This document shows, piece by piece, positions 1 through 9,200 of a DNA stretch of 55,548 bases; position 1 is the stretch's first letter; each line of letters begins with the position of its first letter. Where the stretch lies: positions 1-55,548 of the IMG/VR virus record IMGVR_UViG_3300038466_000036; one strand, given 5' to 3'. A program made the position numbers and the translations under genes. This DNA comes from a virus. The notes beneath the pieces are model-generated. The model did no database searches. It had not been told where the DNA came from and saw only the letters and a list, made by a program, of their open reading frames with translations.

Positions 1-99
1 TCGGGAGACGCAGGAAGAAAACCAGACTTCCGGTAAAAATCAAGATCGGGAGACGCAGGAAGAAAACCAGACTTCCGGTAAAAATCAAGATCGGGAGAC
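1..99 (+). repeat. 45-bp in-frame tandem repeat
   Basis: Bases 1-45 and 46-90 are identical, and 91-99 begin a third copy. 45 is a multiple of three, so the repeat adds 15-residue units to the VWA protein. More copies may lie upstream of the window. Confidence 0.95.
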
Positions 100-904
100 T
101 ATCACGGTATTAAAAATTACAGATAATGATACTAAAAAAATCCATTATGTATCTAACCCTAACCCAAAAGATATAGAACCGCGAAATCCAGATGCTGACG
201 ATAATACTGCGAAGTTTGCTGAAGATATTATGAAAAAAGCAAGAATGGTTTGGAATAGCAATTCGATTCAGAGGGGGAGTTTACCCGGAGATATCGTAGA
301 GACTATCGGTAGTTTATTAGATATAAAACTCCCATGGAACGAAATATATGAAAATTCTATAGTCTTTAACAGTACAAACATGACTCGTCGATCATGGATA
401 TATCCAGATATCTACATGAGGACAATTAAATCTCCAGGTGTATTCTATGGATCGGAACCAGCATATTTGTTAACATTTATAGATACGTCTGGAAGTATTT
501 CTACAGATGCTCTCAAGATATTTATAAGTATTACATGTAAAGCAACATCCTATTATAATAAAATAGGAATAGTTATGCATGATATGACGATTAAAAATCC
601 TGTCTTCTGGTTTGACCAGTCGCCAGATGAGATGGAAGTGTTCGAAACGATTAGGAACGTCATGGGACGGGGAGGAACTTCCCATTTAGAATGTTTCGAT
701 TTCGTAGAAACCATCACTGAAGAAAAACAGATAAGTATGGTAACGTTCTTAACAGATTACTATTCCGATGTGGAAGAAATATATCGAAATTATACATGGT
801 TCCAAGAAATCCCAACGACATGGTTGATATCAGGGTCTTTAATCATACCAACGTTTGTTCGTAGAACAGATCCAACATGGATCCATAAAGTAACTCATTT
901 GTAA
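2..904 (+). CDS. VWA-domain (DUF2201-like) protein, 5' end outside window
   Basis: The frame is open from base 2, so the gene begins before the window; the ATG at 230 is only an internal methionine. The visible N-terminal part is a hydrophilic linker with two copies of a 15-residue repeat starting RETQEENQ. The C-terminal part looks like a von Willebrand factor A fold: FIDTSGSIS supplies the metal-site D-x-S-x-S, GRGGTS and a later FLTD fit the other metal-binding positions. This arrangement resembles DUF2201-type VWA proteins, which are often encoded next to a MoxR-like AAA ATPase; such a gene could lie just upstream but is not visible. Role in the phage is unknown. The VWA call rests on motifs only. 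Confidence 0.7.
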   Translation, partial: RETQEENQTSGKNQDRETQEENQTSGKNQDRETITVLKITDNDTKKIHYVSNPNPKDIEPRNPDADDNTAKFAEDIMKKARMVWNSNSIQRGSLPGDIVETIGSLLDIKLPWNEIYENSIVFNSTNMTRRSWIYPDIYMRTIKSPGVFYGSEPAYLLTFIDTSGSISTDALKIFISITCKATSYYNKIGIVMHDMTIKNPVFWFDQSPDEMEVFETIRNVMGRGGTSHLECFDFVETITEEKQISMVTFLTDYYSDVEEIYRNYTWFQEIPTTWLISGSLIIPTFVRRTDPTWIHKVTHL

Positions 905-920
905 ACAATAGGAAATACGA

Positions 921-1340
921 ATGTTTGGCAGCGCCCTACCGGAACTACACCCTATCGATTCGGATAAAGACTCGAATTTTTACAACCTGCTCATTACAAA
1001 TCCGGATTCCGGCGAAGTGGATTCATTAATCCAATATACCGATGAAGAAAGAAATGCCGCGATCTCGCAACAAATGGCTCTAAAATTATCTAATGATGAA
1101 GACCGGGAAAAAATTCCTACGCCCGATTTTGAGAACGCCTTAGAAGGGGCGATTTTCTCGGTATTCAGATATGCATGTTCCTCAAAAGGAAATCGCCTAT
1201 ATACGTATTTACTAAGAACGAACGAGGCAATAGATCCTAGAGACCCGAAGGATCTCGAAGTATTTAAAAAGATAACCAAAAAACTCGGATATGCTGGACT
1301 CAAACAATTCTACCACATGCCGGAACTACCGGCAGACTAA
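921..1340 (+). CDS. hypothetical protein, 139 aa
   Basis: I do not recognise this protein. It is acidic and soluble, with no signal peptide or membrane helix. It follows the VWA gene after 16 bases and is followed by two more small genes in the same direction, so the four probably form one operon. The start at 921 is preceded by an AGGAAA-type ribosome site. Codon use is a little richer in G and C than in the far plus-strand cluster. Confidence 0.75.
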   Translation: MFGSALPELHPIDSDKDSNFYNLLITNPDSGEVDSLIQYTDEERNAAISQQMALKLSNDEDREKIPTPDFENALEGAIFSVFRYACSSKGNRLYTYLLRTNEAIDPRDPKDLEVFKKITKKLGYAGLKQFYHMPELPAD

Positions 1341-1357
1341 ACAGGGAGTAACTAAAT

Positions 1358-1534
1358 ATGGACTTCGGTAAAATTCTGGAATCGCTAAAATCAATAATTG
1401 GAGAAATTGCTATTCATATTGACAGTAAAAGTAAAGATTGCAGTATCCAATCGGAAGCCGTATCGTTTAGCGGACAAGGTAGCAAGATTAACGTATCTGT
1501 CGATACAGATATATTCAGAAAGAAATTCAATTAA
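1358..1534 (+). CDS. hypothetical small protein, 58 aa
   Basis: A short ORF with GGGAG nine bases before its ATG. Its stop overlaps the next start as TAATG, typical of translational coupling. The product begins MDFGKILESLKSIIGEIAIH and ends in a polar beta-like stretch. No family recognised. Its position between two coding genes with tight junctions supports it being real. Confidence 0.7.
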   Translation: MDFGKILESLKSIIGEIAIHIDSKSKDCSIQSEAVSFSGQGSKINVSVDTDIFRKKFN

Positions 1535-1872
1535 TGAAAAACGTTCAGCCTGACTATGACGGAGGCGGAATAGACTTCCAGTCGTTGACAGGATCGAACG
1601 TATCTCAAAAAGAAAAACCGGAGAGGGATATTAATAAAGATTTAGCGAACTTTGTGGGAAATCGTGTCTATGATATTGCGATTTGTCACATGCCTCATGG
1701 GTTGGCCCAAGTCGCGTGTTACGCGACTTACCTCTTAACCTTAAAAGTAGGAGGAGAGTTTATGGGTAGCAAGGGCCAGAAAAGGGAACTCAAAGAGAGG
1801 ACGACACAAACCCCTAACGTCTCATTAACCACAACAATAGAACAGTTCAACACAACCTGTTCTACACTATAG
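1534..1872 (+). CDS. hypothetical protein, 112 aa
   Basis: Coupled to the preceding gene through TAATG. The N-terminal half is polar (YDGGGIDFQSLTG), the middle has a mildly hydrophobic stretch around IAICHMPHGLAQVACYATYLLTL, and the C-terminus is rich in Thr. Not recognised. The gene contains a perfect 9-bp inverted repeat at 1709-1729. It ends ten bases before a terminator-like hairpin, so it is the last gene of this operon. Confidence 0.6.
   Translation: MKNVQPDYDGGGIDFQSLTGSNVSQKEKPERDINKDLANFVGNRVYDIAICHMPHGLAQVACYATYLLTLKVGGEFMGSKGQKRELKERTTQTPNVSLTTTIEQFNTTCSTL
1709..1729 (+). repeat. inverted repeat inside a CDS
   Basis: AAGTCGCGT and ACGCGACTT form a perfect 9-bp stem with a 3-base loop. 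There is no T tract after it, so it is not a standard terminator. It may affect mRNA decay or translation, or be chance. Confidence 0.6.
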
Positions 1873-1881
1873 TCATTTTCC

Positions 1882-1906
1882 GGGAGAGGGGGATATCCCC
1901 CCTCCC
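1882..1906 (+). terminator. terminator-like hairpin
   Basis: GGGAG-A-GGGGGAT pairs with ATCCCCC-CTCCC, twelve pairs with one bulged A. It lies just after the end of the 1534-1872 gene and before a promoter for the next gene. A T-rich run follows about ten bases later rather than directly, so termination strength is uncertain. Confidence 0.6.
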
Positions 1907-1947
1907 TATTATTGACATTTTTTTATCAAAATCCAAAAGTAGTTTTG

Positions 1948-1961
1948 GGACAAATTATAAA
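1948..1961 (+). promoter_or_regulatory. late-type promoter motif GGACAAATTATAAA
   Basis: This is the only plus-strand copy seen of a motif that precedes six minus-strand starts or operons, most of them structural, at 13149, 24878, 27948, 41403, 43942 and 51588. It lies 40 bases before the ATG at 2001. Promoter function is inferred from the consistent placement. Confidence 0.6.
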
Positions 1962-2000
1962 CAAAAAGATACTTGGTTTAATTAATGAAAGGTATATAAT

Positions 2001-3311
2001 ATGTCGGGCAACATTCCAAATAGTAAAAGAGCACTGTATTTCATAACCTGTAAAATTGGAAAATATGATTATACAAAAAATTTACAGCGGGTACGTATCG
2101 TCGGTTCTCTGGCATCTTTATATCATGTATTATTGTTAGAACTTATGATAGAGGGTGAACACTTAGCCAATAGAGAAGATTTTGGTCAGACTGATGTGCG
2201 GCTATCGATAATAAATACACACGATCCGAACGATGTAGGCAATGTTATAAATATGGATCTTTTAGTTATTCATATGAAAAATTTAGGTTTAAAACGAAAA
2301 CCTCAACAGTCGATAAATCAAGATAAAACTTTCTCATCTCCCGAAAAAATATTATTATGTTGTGTACCTAAAAAGAGCTTTGTGAACATGACCACTATGG
2401 TCAATAAATGTTTCCAAGAAGGATTTAGAAAAATACCATCAGAGACAGATCCGAATAAAAAAGTGGATGCTCATACTATAGATATGTTTAAAAAAGTAGT
2501 ATCAGAATTCTTAACAGATATGGATTATAATATAAGTACAAAAGATAAAAATACGAATCTTATACCGAGGACATTTAATATATCCAGAATGAATTTTTCC
2601 AACTTTGTTAGATATTTGGACGGGGATGAATTGGGTGGATTATATAATTCACCCGCTATTATTTTTCATGGTCTTTCTCAATTTTATGTTAATAGTATGA
2701 AGCATGCTATATCACAAGCTCCTGATTTTATTGTTCATTTACTGGCAGCCCCAATGGATGCCACGACAGAGCAAAAGATTATATCCAGATCAACAAGAAA
2801 CGAAAACGAGTTTTATACAAAGATGAATATTATAACAAAAAACAAGGGGTCGTCAAACACCGCAAACTGTGGAGGAAAAAAAGTTGTAACTGTTTTACCT
2901 ACTGACACATTGTATTCCAGATTATACATAGAAGCCGATAAATTAATGGATACAAATGTTCCAAGGGCGGCAAAAAAGTCTTTAGATTATGTTTCAGAAG
3001 TTATAAAAAATATGGAATCCTATGAGTTTACTCCTGGATATGAATTATCTGATAATTTTATGCGTAATAAAATGGCTAAATATTTGGCTAATATATCCGA
3101 AATTCAAATAAAACTTACAAGAAATTTAGTATTAAATAAACTAATAGATCCTGGAAAATGTATGGAATTAAAAACATATTCTGAAGATTATAGTTTATAT
3201 CAAGGTAATTATATAGTAGCCGCCGTAAATATAGAATTAAGACGACAAGAATCCGAATTGTATATGTGCTCTTGTGACATCCGTGCCGTTCGATCAAACA
3301 TCCTAATTTAA
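2001..3311 (+). CDS. unrecognised protein under late-type promoter, possibly virion or baseplate hub
   Basis: A 436-residue protein without an obvious signal peptide. The last third has a pattern often seen in phage tail hub proteins, a conserved YSEDYSLYQGNYIVAAVNIEL stretch with neighbouring cysteines, but the match is too weak to name. It is driven by the GGACAAATTATAAA motif otherwise seen upstream of structural genes, and it sits back to back with a hub-like gene, which supports a late structural role. Alternatives include an assembly factor. The ribosome site is a weak GAAAGG. Confidence 0.5.
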   Translation: MSGNIPNSKRALYFITCKIGKYDYTKNLQRVRIVGSLASLYHVLLLELMIEGEHLANREDFGQTDVRLSIINTHDPNDVGNVINMDLLVIHMKNLGLKRKPQQSINQDKTFSSPEKILLCCVPKKSFVNMTTMVNKCFQEGFRKIPSETDPNKKVDAHTIDMFKKVVSEFLTDMDYNISTKDKNTNLIPRTFNISRMNFSNFVRYLDGDELGGLYNSPAIIFHGLSQFYVNSMKHAISQAPDFIVHLLAAPMDATTEQKIISRSTRNENEFYTKMNIITKNKGSSNTANCGGKKVVTVLPTDTLYSRLYIEADKLMDTNVPRAAKKSLDYVSEVIKNMESYEFTPGYELSDNFMRNKMAKYLANISEIQIKLTRNLVLNKLIDPGKCMELKTYSEDYSLYQGNYIVAAVNIELRRQESELYMCSCDIRAVRSNILI

Positions 3312-3333
3312 CGAAAGGTTTTTCAAAGCAGCA

Positions 3334-3528
3334 ATGAGTTCAGAATTCGACTACATAGATAATTTGATTTCTTCTCTCGGTACTAAATTAATCGATAAAC
3401 TATCCAAAGAAGACTCTGTTAATAAGGCGTTGGATTTAAAATCTAACCCGTTCAAGAATAAAAAATCGGGGAAGAAGAAATCAAAACAACGATTCAAAAA
3501 CGAGAAAAATACATTTTATGATAATTAA
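3334..3528 (+). CDS. small basic protein, 64 aa
   Basis: Follows the 436-residue gene by 22 bases. The N-terminal half is acidic and amphipathic (DYIDNLISSLGTKLIDKL); the C-terminal half is a lysine-rich tail containing KNKKSGKKKSKQ. It could bind nucleic acid or an acidic partner. No family recognised. Confidence 0.6.
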   Translation: MSSEFDYIDNLISSLGTKLIDKLSKEDSVNKALDLKSNPFKNKKSGKKKSKQRFKNEKNTFYDN

Positions 3529-3547
3529 CTATATATATTAAATATTA
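3528..3547 (+). promoter_or_regulatory. AT-rich promoter box (early type)
   Basis: CTATATATATTAAATATT matches the box seen at 24934, 25878, 27991, 51631 and 55366, with a looser copy at 53031. Every copy is on the plus strand and upstream of a plus-strand unit. Here it precedes a miniature transcript of about 200 bases. Confidence 0.55.
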
Positions 3548-3558
3548 GCGTGTCGTTG

Positions 3559-3595
3559 TAAGGGAGTTGGACGCGCCATCGAAAACCCTCCCTTA
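3559..3595 (+). other. 5' leader hairpin of miniature transcript
   Basis: TAAGGGAG pairs with CTCCCTTA across a 21-base loop, between the AT-rich promoter box and the ribosome site at 3611. It may stabilise the transcript or control access to the small ORF. Confidence 0.45.
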
Positions 3596-3620
3596 ACCCA
3601 TTGCCAATCAGGAGGTGAAA

Positions 3621-3686
3621 ATGGGACAAATTTTATGCGGCATTATCCTGTTGATAATTGCCGCCGTAACCGGGGGGGATGCCTAA
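3621..3686 (+). CDS. 21-aa hydrophobic peptide
   Basis: An excellent ribosome site (AGGAGG, six bases before ATG) leads a 21-residue ORF, MGQILCGIILLIIAAVTGGDA. It is almost entirely one membrane helix with a single Cys at position 6. It lies between its own promoter box and two strong hairpins, the first of which begins inside the ORF and contains its stop codon. It could be a small membrane or toxin-like peptide, or a leader peptide whose translation affects the hairpin. No known family recognised. Confidence 0.5.
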   Translation: MGQILCGIILLIIAAVTGGDA

Positions 3687-3700
3687 TCCCCCCCGGTTAC
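3666..3700 (+). other. 15-bp perfect GC-rich hairpin
   Basis: Bases 3666-3680 pair perfectly with 3686-3700 over a 5-base loop, with seven consecutive G-C pairs. The stop codon of the small peptide lies at the loop edge. It has no T tract, so it may protect the 3' end or act with the following terminator. Confidence 0.8.
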
Positions 3701-3701
3701 G

Positions 3702-3747
3702 AAAAAAATCCCCATACCGCAGTTGTTCGCGGTATGGGGATTTTTTT
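3702..3747 (+). terminator. bidirectional intrinsic terminator
   Basis: A 19-bp perfect stem (3702-3720 with 3729-3747) begins with seven A and ends with seven T, so it can work on both strands. It ends the plus-strand miniature transcript and the convergent minus-strand gene that stops at 3751. Confidence 0.92.
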
Positions 3748-3750
3748 AAG

Positions 3751-6246
3751 TTATAAACCATTTTGTTGTAGAGTAGTTAAAACGTCATTAAGATCTGATA
3801 TAGCGTCTTCTAAATGATTAACTTTTAATTGCACATTATCTATAAGTGACTGTATATCATTCGCGATTAAAACGGCTGTAGGATCCAGTGCTAAATAATC
3901 TATAATATATTGGTCGAGAACAGATATTCTCGCGATCGAATTATTTTTTTTGGTCGTAATATAACTGGTTAATGTTTCTAAAATATCCGATGTTAAATTC
4001 ATACTAATCGCTCCAAGCATGTCGCTTATACAGTAGCAAATCTTAAATCTGTCATACGTGAGATTCGTTACAGTGTTTAGAGAATCTTTTGTAGCAGATG
4101 AAAAATTGTTCCATAATAATGTAGCATGGGAAGGCGTATTATTCGTTTTTAACGTTCTGCTTCCTTCCACATCCGTATTTGTTACCAGAATGTTACTCGC
4201 TCCCTCATAGTACGTATCTCCAAGACTATCAACCGTAGTGGAAAGAATTATTTCGCCACCAGACATCTCGACCCTGCATCCCATAATCCCTTCTATTAAG
4301 TTGTTAATTTCTTCCGCTCCGCCATCTAATGCGACCTGAATATATGGTTCGATTCCCTTGGCTACATCCAACACATTCTTTATCATATTTCTATCCATAC
4401 CATTCTTATATATTCCTATCTGCCCTTTTCTTAATGCGTATCCTATATTTGATGGAGATGTACCATTCAAATATGACATCATTACAGAAGGTAAAGCGTT
4501 CTTGGAATTCAATGGTAAATTAGTAATTTTAGATATAAAAGATAAAACATTTGTTCTTATCTCTTCGGTATATCTACCATCAATAGCTTTAGTGATTGAT
4601 GTGTTTAGAAAATCGAGTCCGGATAGTAAAAAACAATCCCTTATTTCACGTATTGCATGTAGAGCAAGAATTTCCGCAAGCTCTATTCGATCGTTTTCGT
4701 CTGGGATATTAGTATTATTCAAAATATCTTGTATGGTCGATTCTATAGACGGATTATCTATTGTCCATTGCACAAGATCTTCATGGAGAGGATTTGTTTC
4801 GTTGTTTAGAATACCCGTATTTAATCTGTAACTAACAGCCGGGCCGGTTATTGTTCCAAATACAGATGGTAAAGAACTAGACATGTCGGCATTCGATGCT
4901 AATAGAATAGTATCTCTTGCAGTATTTATAACGTTTCCCAATTCCTGGGAAGTGGTTTGTTGTGTATCTAAGACAGAAGCGGTTTCTTTATCTGTGCCGC
5001 TTACACGAGGTTCAGGAACAGGATTTGTTTCGGACTGTCTACCGGCAACCGACGATTCACCTCTAAGCGTTTCAGGTGGTGGGGGATCGTCTGTATATAA
5101 ATTTGTTAAATCTATACTCGGGTCGTCTAATAAATTTTGTATATATTTAGACGCAGTATGTCTATCCGGGGAGTTCTCAATATGCGGAGTCATTACACCA
5201 TAAATCTCTCCAAAGGTCATTCGAACATCAACGATACCCGGATGGTGCTTGAAAGATAAATCGTTTGTATCTCCACCCTTAATAACTTCTATACTCTGGA
5301 CATATCCGGCAGGTATTTCCCATAATCCGGTACAATATGCGCGTATTAAAACCGGATGATTATAGGTAAGTCCTGCTCCTTCATCTTTTCTCGGGAGAAC
5401 AAACGCCAATAACTTGATCAATGGAGCTAAAATATATTTACAATAAGACGTTTCATTTCCTGCAAATGGATTATATAATCTACATGTAATAGAATGGGAT
5501 GTGGAAAAAGCAGACCCTCTCCAAATCGATGGAAAATCTACCTTGGAGCCGGACAATAAATTAGTAAGACCGGCGGTTCCCATTGACCTTCCAAGAGCGC
5601 CCACCAGCACTTCATAAATCTCCGCCTGTTTTTGTTTAACTTCCAATCCTACTTGCGCAACAGCCCCGGCAACTGTTCCTAAAACTCCAGAAGTGCCTGC
5701 GCCGAGCCGGTTTTGTAACGCCTGATATGCCTCAGAGCCGCTCTTAGCCCCCGTTAAAAACCGCAGATCATTTATATTTCCCTGCCCTATTCCGGAAAGC
5801 ATTTCCTCCAGAAACGACGGGCCGTAATCCTGACTAAACGATTCTGACGGCGGTCCTTCGTTTAGGTGGGCTACATGTATGGCTCTTAATTCTGTTTGCC
5901 CCGCCTTAATTCTTAATTTCGCCAATTCCGGATTAGTAGCTTCATCTGGAACACATTGCATAACAGTCTTATTATACTCTTTTATACCCGTCGCCGAATC
6001 GAGGGTATAGATATGCAGTCCGTCTGCCGCCTCGTTCTGGGTCGGCATGGCCGGAATAATAGTGACTACTGGAAACGACGCCCTGACTAATCTATTATTA
6101 ATATTTCCAGGGTATCCAAATTCTACAAGGGGAGGTAATCCTATAATATCCTGAGCGGTTCCTTTTGGAGTGCTGGACATCGTAACATTTGTCGCTTTTG
6201 TCGTCTCTGTTCCGAACACGGGAAATCTCATTGGTTCGCTTGCCAT
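3751..6246 (-). CDS. tail hub or baseplate-associated virion protein, 831 aa
   Basis: Lies directly downstream of the tape measure gene on the same strand, where contractile-tail phages usually encode hub proteins. Residues about 240-370 are the most conserved-looking part: an ITCRLYNPFAG segment, a hydrophobic helix ILAPLIKLLAFVLP, then a beta-rich region with SIEVIKGG and DVRMTFGEIYGVM. The middle (about 380-440) is a low-complexity, Pro/Thr/Ser-rich linker. The C-terminal third is helical and ends in a coiled-coil-like segment. The start has GGGGAGAG seven bases upstream. Hub assignment is by position and general character; no catalytic motif is seen. Confidence 0.5.
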   Translation of the reverse strand: MASEPMRFPVFGTETTKATNVTMSSTPKGTAQDIIGLPPLVEFGYPGNINNRLVRASFPVVTIIPAMPTQNEAADGLHIYTLDSATGIKEYNKTVMQCVPDEATNPELAKLRIKAGQTELRAIHVAHLNEGPPSESFSQDYGPSFLEEMLSGIGQGNINDLRFLTGAKSGSEAYQALQNRLGAGTSGVLGTVAGAVAQVGLEVKQKQAEIYEVLVGALGRSMGTAGLTNLLSGSKVDFPSIWRGSAFSTSHSITCRLYNPFAGNETSYCKYILAPLIKLLAFVLPRKDEGAGLTYNHPVLIRAYCTGLWEIPAGYVQSIEVIKGGDTNDLSFKHHPGIVDVRMTFGEIYGVMTPHIENSPDRHTASKYIQNLLDDPSIDLTNLYTDDPPPPETLRGESSVAGRQSETNPVPEPRVSGTDKETASVLDTQQTTSQELGNVINTARDTILLASNADMSSSLPSVFGTITGPAVSYRLNTGILNNETNPLHEDLVQWTIDNPSIESTIQDILNNTNIPDENDRIELAEILALHAIREIRDCFLLSGLDFLNTSITKAIDGRYTEEIRTNVLSFISKITNLPLNSKNALPSVMMSYLNGTSPSNIGYALRKGQIGIYKNGMDRNMIKNVLDVAKGIEPYIQVALDGGAEEINNLIEGIMGCRVEMSGGEIILSTTVDSLGDTYYEGASNILVTNTDVEGSRTLKTNNTPSHATLLWNNFSSATKDSLNTVTNLTYDRFKICYCISDMLGAISMNLTSDILETLTSYITTKKNNSIARISVLDQYIIDYLALDPTAVLIANDIQSLIDNVQLKVNHLEDAISDLNDVLTTLQQNGL

Positions 6247-6269
6247 ATTCTCTCTCCCCTGTTTAGTTG

Positions 6270-9200
6270 TTATGCAAATTCAGCATAAAATAGTTTATCC
6301 AATTTAATATCAATATCATCATATGTTCCGCCGTTATTAGATTGTCTATTAGTATTAGCCATCGAAGGAATATTGGCAGAATTTACATTCATATTCGACA
6401 TATTAATCATATTTATAAGTTGTTGTCCTCCATCATTAAGTTGTTGTATCGCGTCTCTCGTTAATCCATTCATCTGTGCCTCGTGCGATTTATCCGCGAC
6501 AAACTTATTAACAATATCGGTTTTTGTGATAATGGGAGTAGAATCTCCCGATGATTCCACAATTTTATTAGATGATAATGAAGGAGTTGAAGTGGACTGT
6601 ATAGCGGATGTGTTGATGGTAGGATTAGTTGTATTAACTCCAGGTTTCTTTTCAAATCCAAGGCCATATCCAGCGAACCACGCCTCTGGATCTATTGCTT
6701 TGCCATCTTTGAGTATTTCCAAGTGCAGATGGGCAGCCGTCCTACTCTTATCTATCATTCCAGCATTACCGGAAAGACCAAGCAACTGACCGGCACTAAC
6801 ACGATCACCTTTATTCACAATAATACTATCCATATGTATATATCTTGCTTTTGTACCATCTGCCTGATCTACAACCAAAGTGTTGTGTGTACCACCACCG
6901 GCTCGGCTAACAACGCCACCCATAACAGCATAAATCTGTTGACCTTTGTACGCACGAACATCGACGCCCTGATGTATCCCGCGCCCCTGCGGTCTAATCC
7001 TTGTTTCACCAATACCAGAGGTTATAAGTTTTGTCTCTGTTGGATATGCAATATTAAATCCATTGGAAGTATATACTGTATTTGCGGTTTTCCGACCATT
7101 CGAATAAACCGCTGATTTTGCAGGAGCCGCAGTGCTTCCAGTAGCCGCCGGAAGAGTATTTTTAGCTCTATTTATTTTAGATATATAAAAAGAGAATTCT
7201 TTTGCAATCTGCGTGCCTCGTTCCGCCGGATCAACCGCCATTACTGATCCGCCTTTGCCCGCATGATGTCCGCCAGAAGATATATATTGATAGTAATGAG
7301 ATTCAATCTCTTGCGGGGTCATATTTATAAATAGTTTTTTATTCTTTAATAATTCTTCTTCCATCGCAGCAGTGAATATATTTTCATCCCCTTGACTACT
7401 TATCGATGATATCAGACCTCTTTCTTTGTTTATCTTCATGTTTGGAAGCTTCGCTAATGCTGTATATATTCTCCTCTGATCTGTGTCTTCACCGGCGGTC
7501 CTTAACGCTCCTACATATGCGGCGGTTGCTTTTGATGTGACTTGTTCTGCTTTTTTCTGCTCTCTGTCCTGTGAATCAACACCAAGACTTCCGAGAATAC
7601 CACCCGCCGCAGTTCCCAATAGCGGGATTAAAATAGGCCATAGTTTGGACACAAATCCACCGATGGGCGGTCCTATGGTCGACATTCCACCCGTCATCGT
7701 ATTAAACAACATTTTAATCGGTCCTAACAAATCAAATCCCAATACTTTTCTTACATCCTGAAATCTACGTTTTCCTTTTGTTTTTATTTTTATATTCTTT
7801 ACTCCGGGTGTATCATATGATGCAAGTTTCAGTATCTGGAATGTCTTGGTTCCTATTTCCCATTGTTCATCAGCCATTTGTTGCAGATATGCAAACGGGC
7901 CTTCTCCACTCTTGGAATTTCCACCACCAAGATCAAGCTTAACGGGAAGAAATCCATTCTTGAGCGGGATATGCGCTTCGGGGGCCTCGGATATAGCAAG
8001 TCTTCCTCCGGTACTTACTGAACCCGGAGGATCATCGTGTACACCACCGGTTCCTTTCTTCTTTAATATACCGCCAAGGGCACCCAGTCCTTTCGAACCA
8101 AGCATTTTTACACCGGATAAAACATCATGCGCTTGAGAAGCAACAGCGGACGCTGTTTTCCGGTAAGAACCCCTCATCTCGTCCCAAAGTCCGGAAGGTC
8201 CGCCCATTTTCTTAATAGATTTTAATCCCTTACCTATAGTATTCAGCATACCTGGACTATTTTTATCAAAGCTATAAATAGGACCTATAAATTTCTTACC
8301 AGCTTCTTTAAATCTACCTTCTTTTGGACCATACTGACCGCCCCACTGGAACTGTTGTCTGAGACCGACATGTTCAGCGGGTTTAGGTAATCCACCAAAA
8401 GAAAAAGATCTTTTACCACCAGATCCTTTTGTTATTCCTCCAATCTTAAGCATATCTCTTCTTGATGACGGACCTTTTACTAATGTCCATAATCCGCTCG
8501 CGGTTGATCCTATTGCGTTCATAAAGAAAAACAATTTCTGCATCATCAAATCAACACCAGAATCAACAACTTCTGCCGCTCCTGGAGTCAGGTATTCCTT
8601 AGTCGCCTCTCTAACTATGTCTCTTGCAGAATCAAATAAAGCCATATCTTTTCTGCTTATACCAAGAACATTATAAAATAAAAGATCTCCGCCCATTCTA
8701 CCAAAAGCCTTAACCGGTTTGTTATAAACAGCACTCGCCCCGGCTTTAACTTTATTCCAGGCTCCGGTCTTCCCTTCCATCTTGCCTTTATAATGAGATT
8801 TAATATCAAAAAAAGAATCAAAGAAAGATATCATTTTTTTATGGAAAGGAAATAGTAACTTATTGAACATCGCATTCGTAAAATGAACAGACGATTTCCG
8901 TATCCACATAGGAATCATATTTTTCATTATACCAAAAAATGATTTTTTATCATCGGTGTCGGTCAGCTTGGTGTTAAATTCATTTAACGTACCACTCATC
9001 TTATCAACTATTCTCGGAAACCATCCCGTTTTTTCATCGGTTAACAATCCACGGGTTTTACCGAATATACCTTTCTTATTCTCCGGATCAAACTCTCTTT
9101 TAAGATCGTCCTGAACGGTATTCATTACACCAATAAGCCCGGATTTAGACTTGGACGATCTTATATTCTCATATGTAGATTTAGCACCTTCATATACGTT

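Noticed and set aside
4358-5203. Plus-strand ORFs inside the hub-like gene
   Set aside because: No ribosome sites and no conserved motifs; they lie antisense to a clear structural gene.
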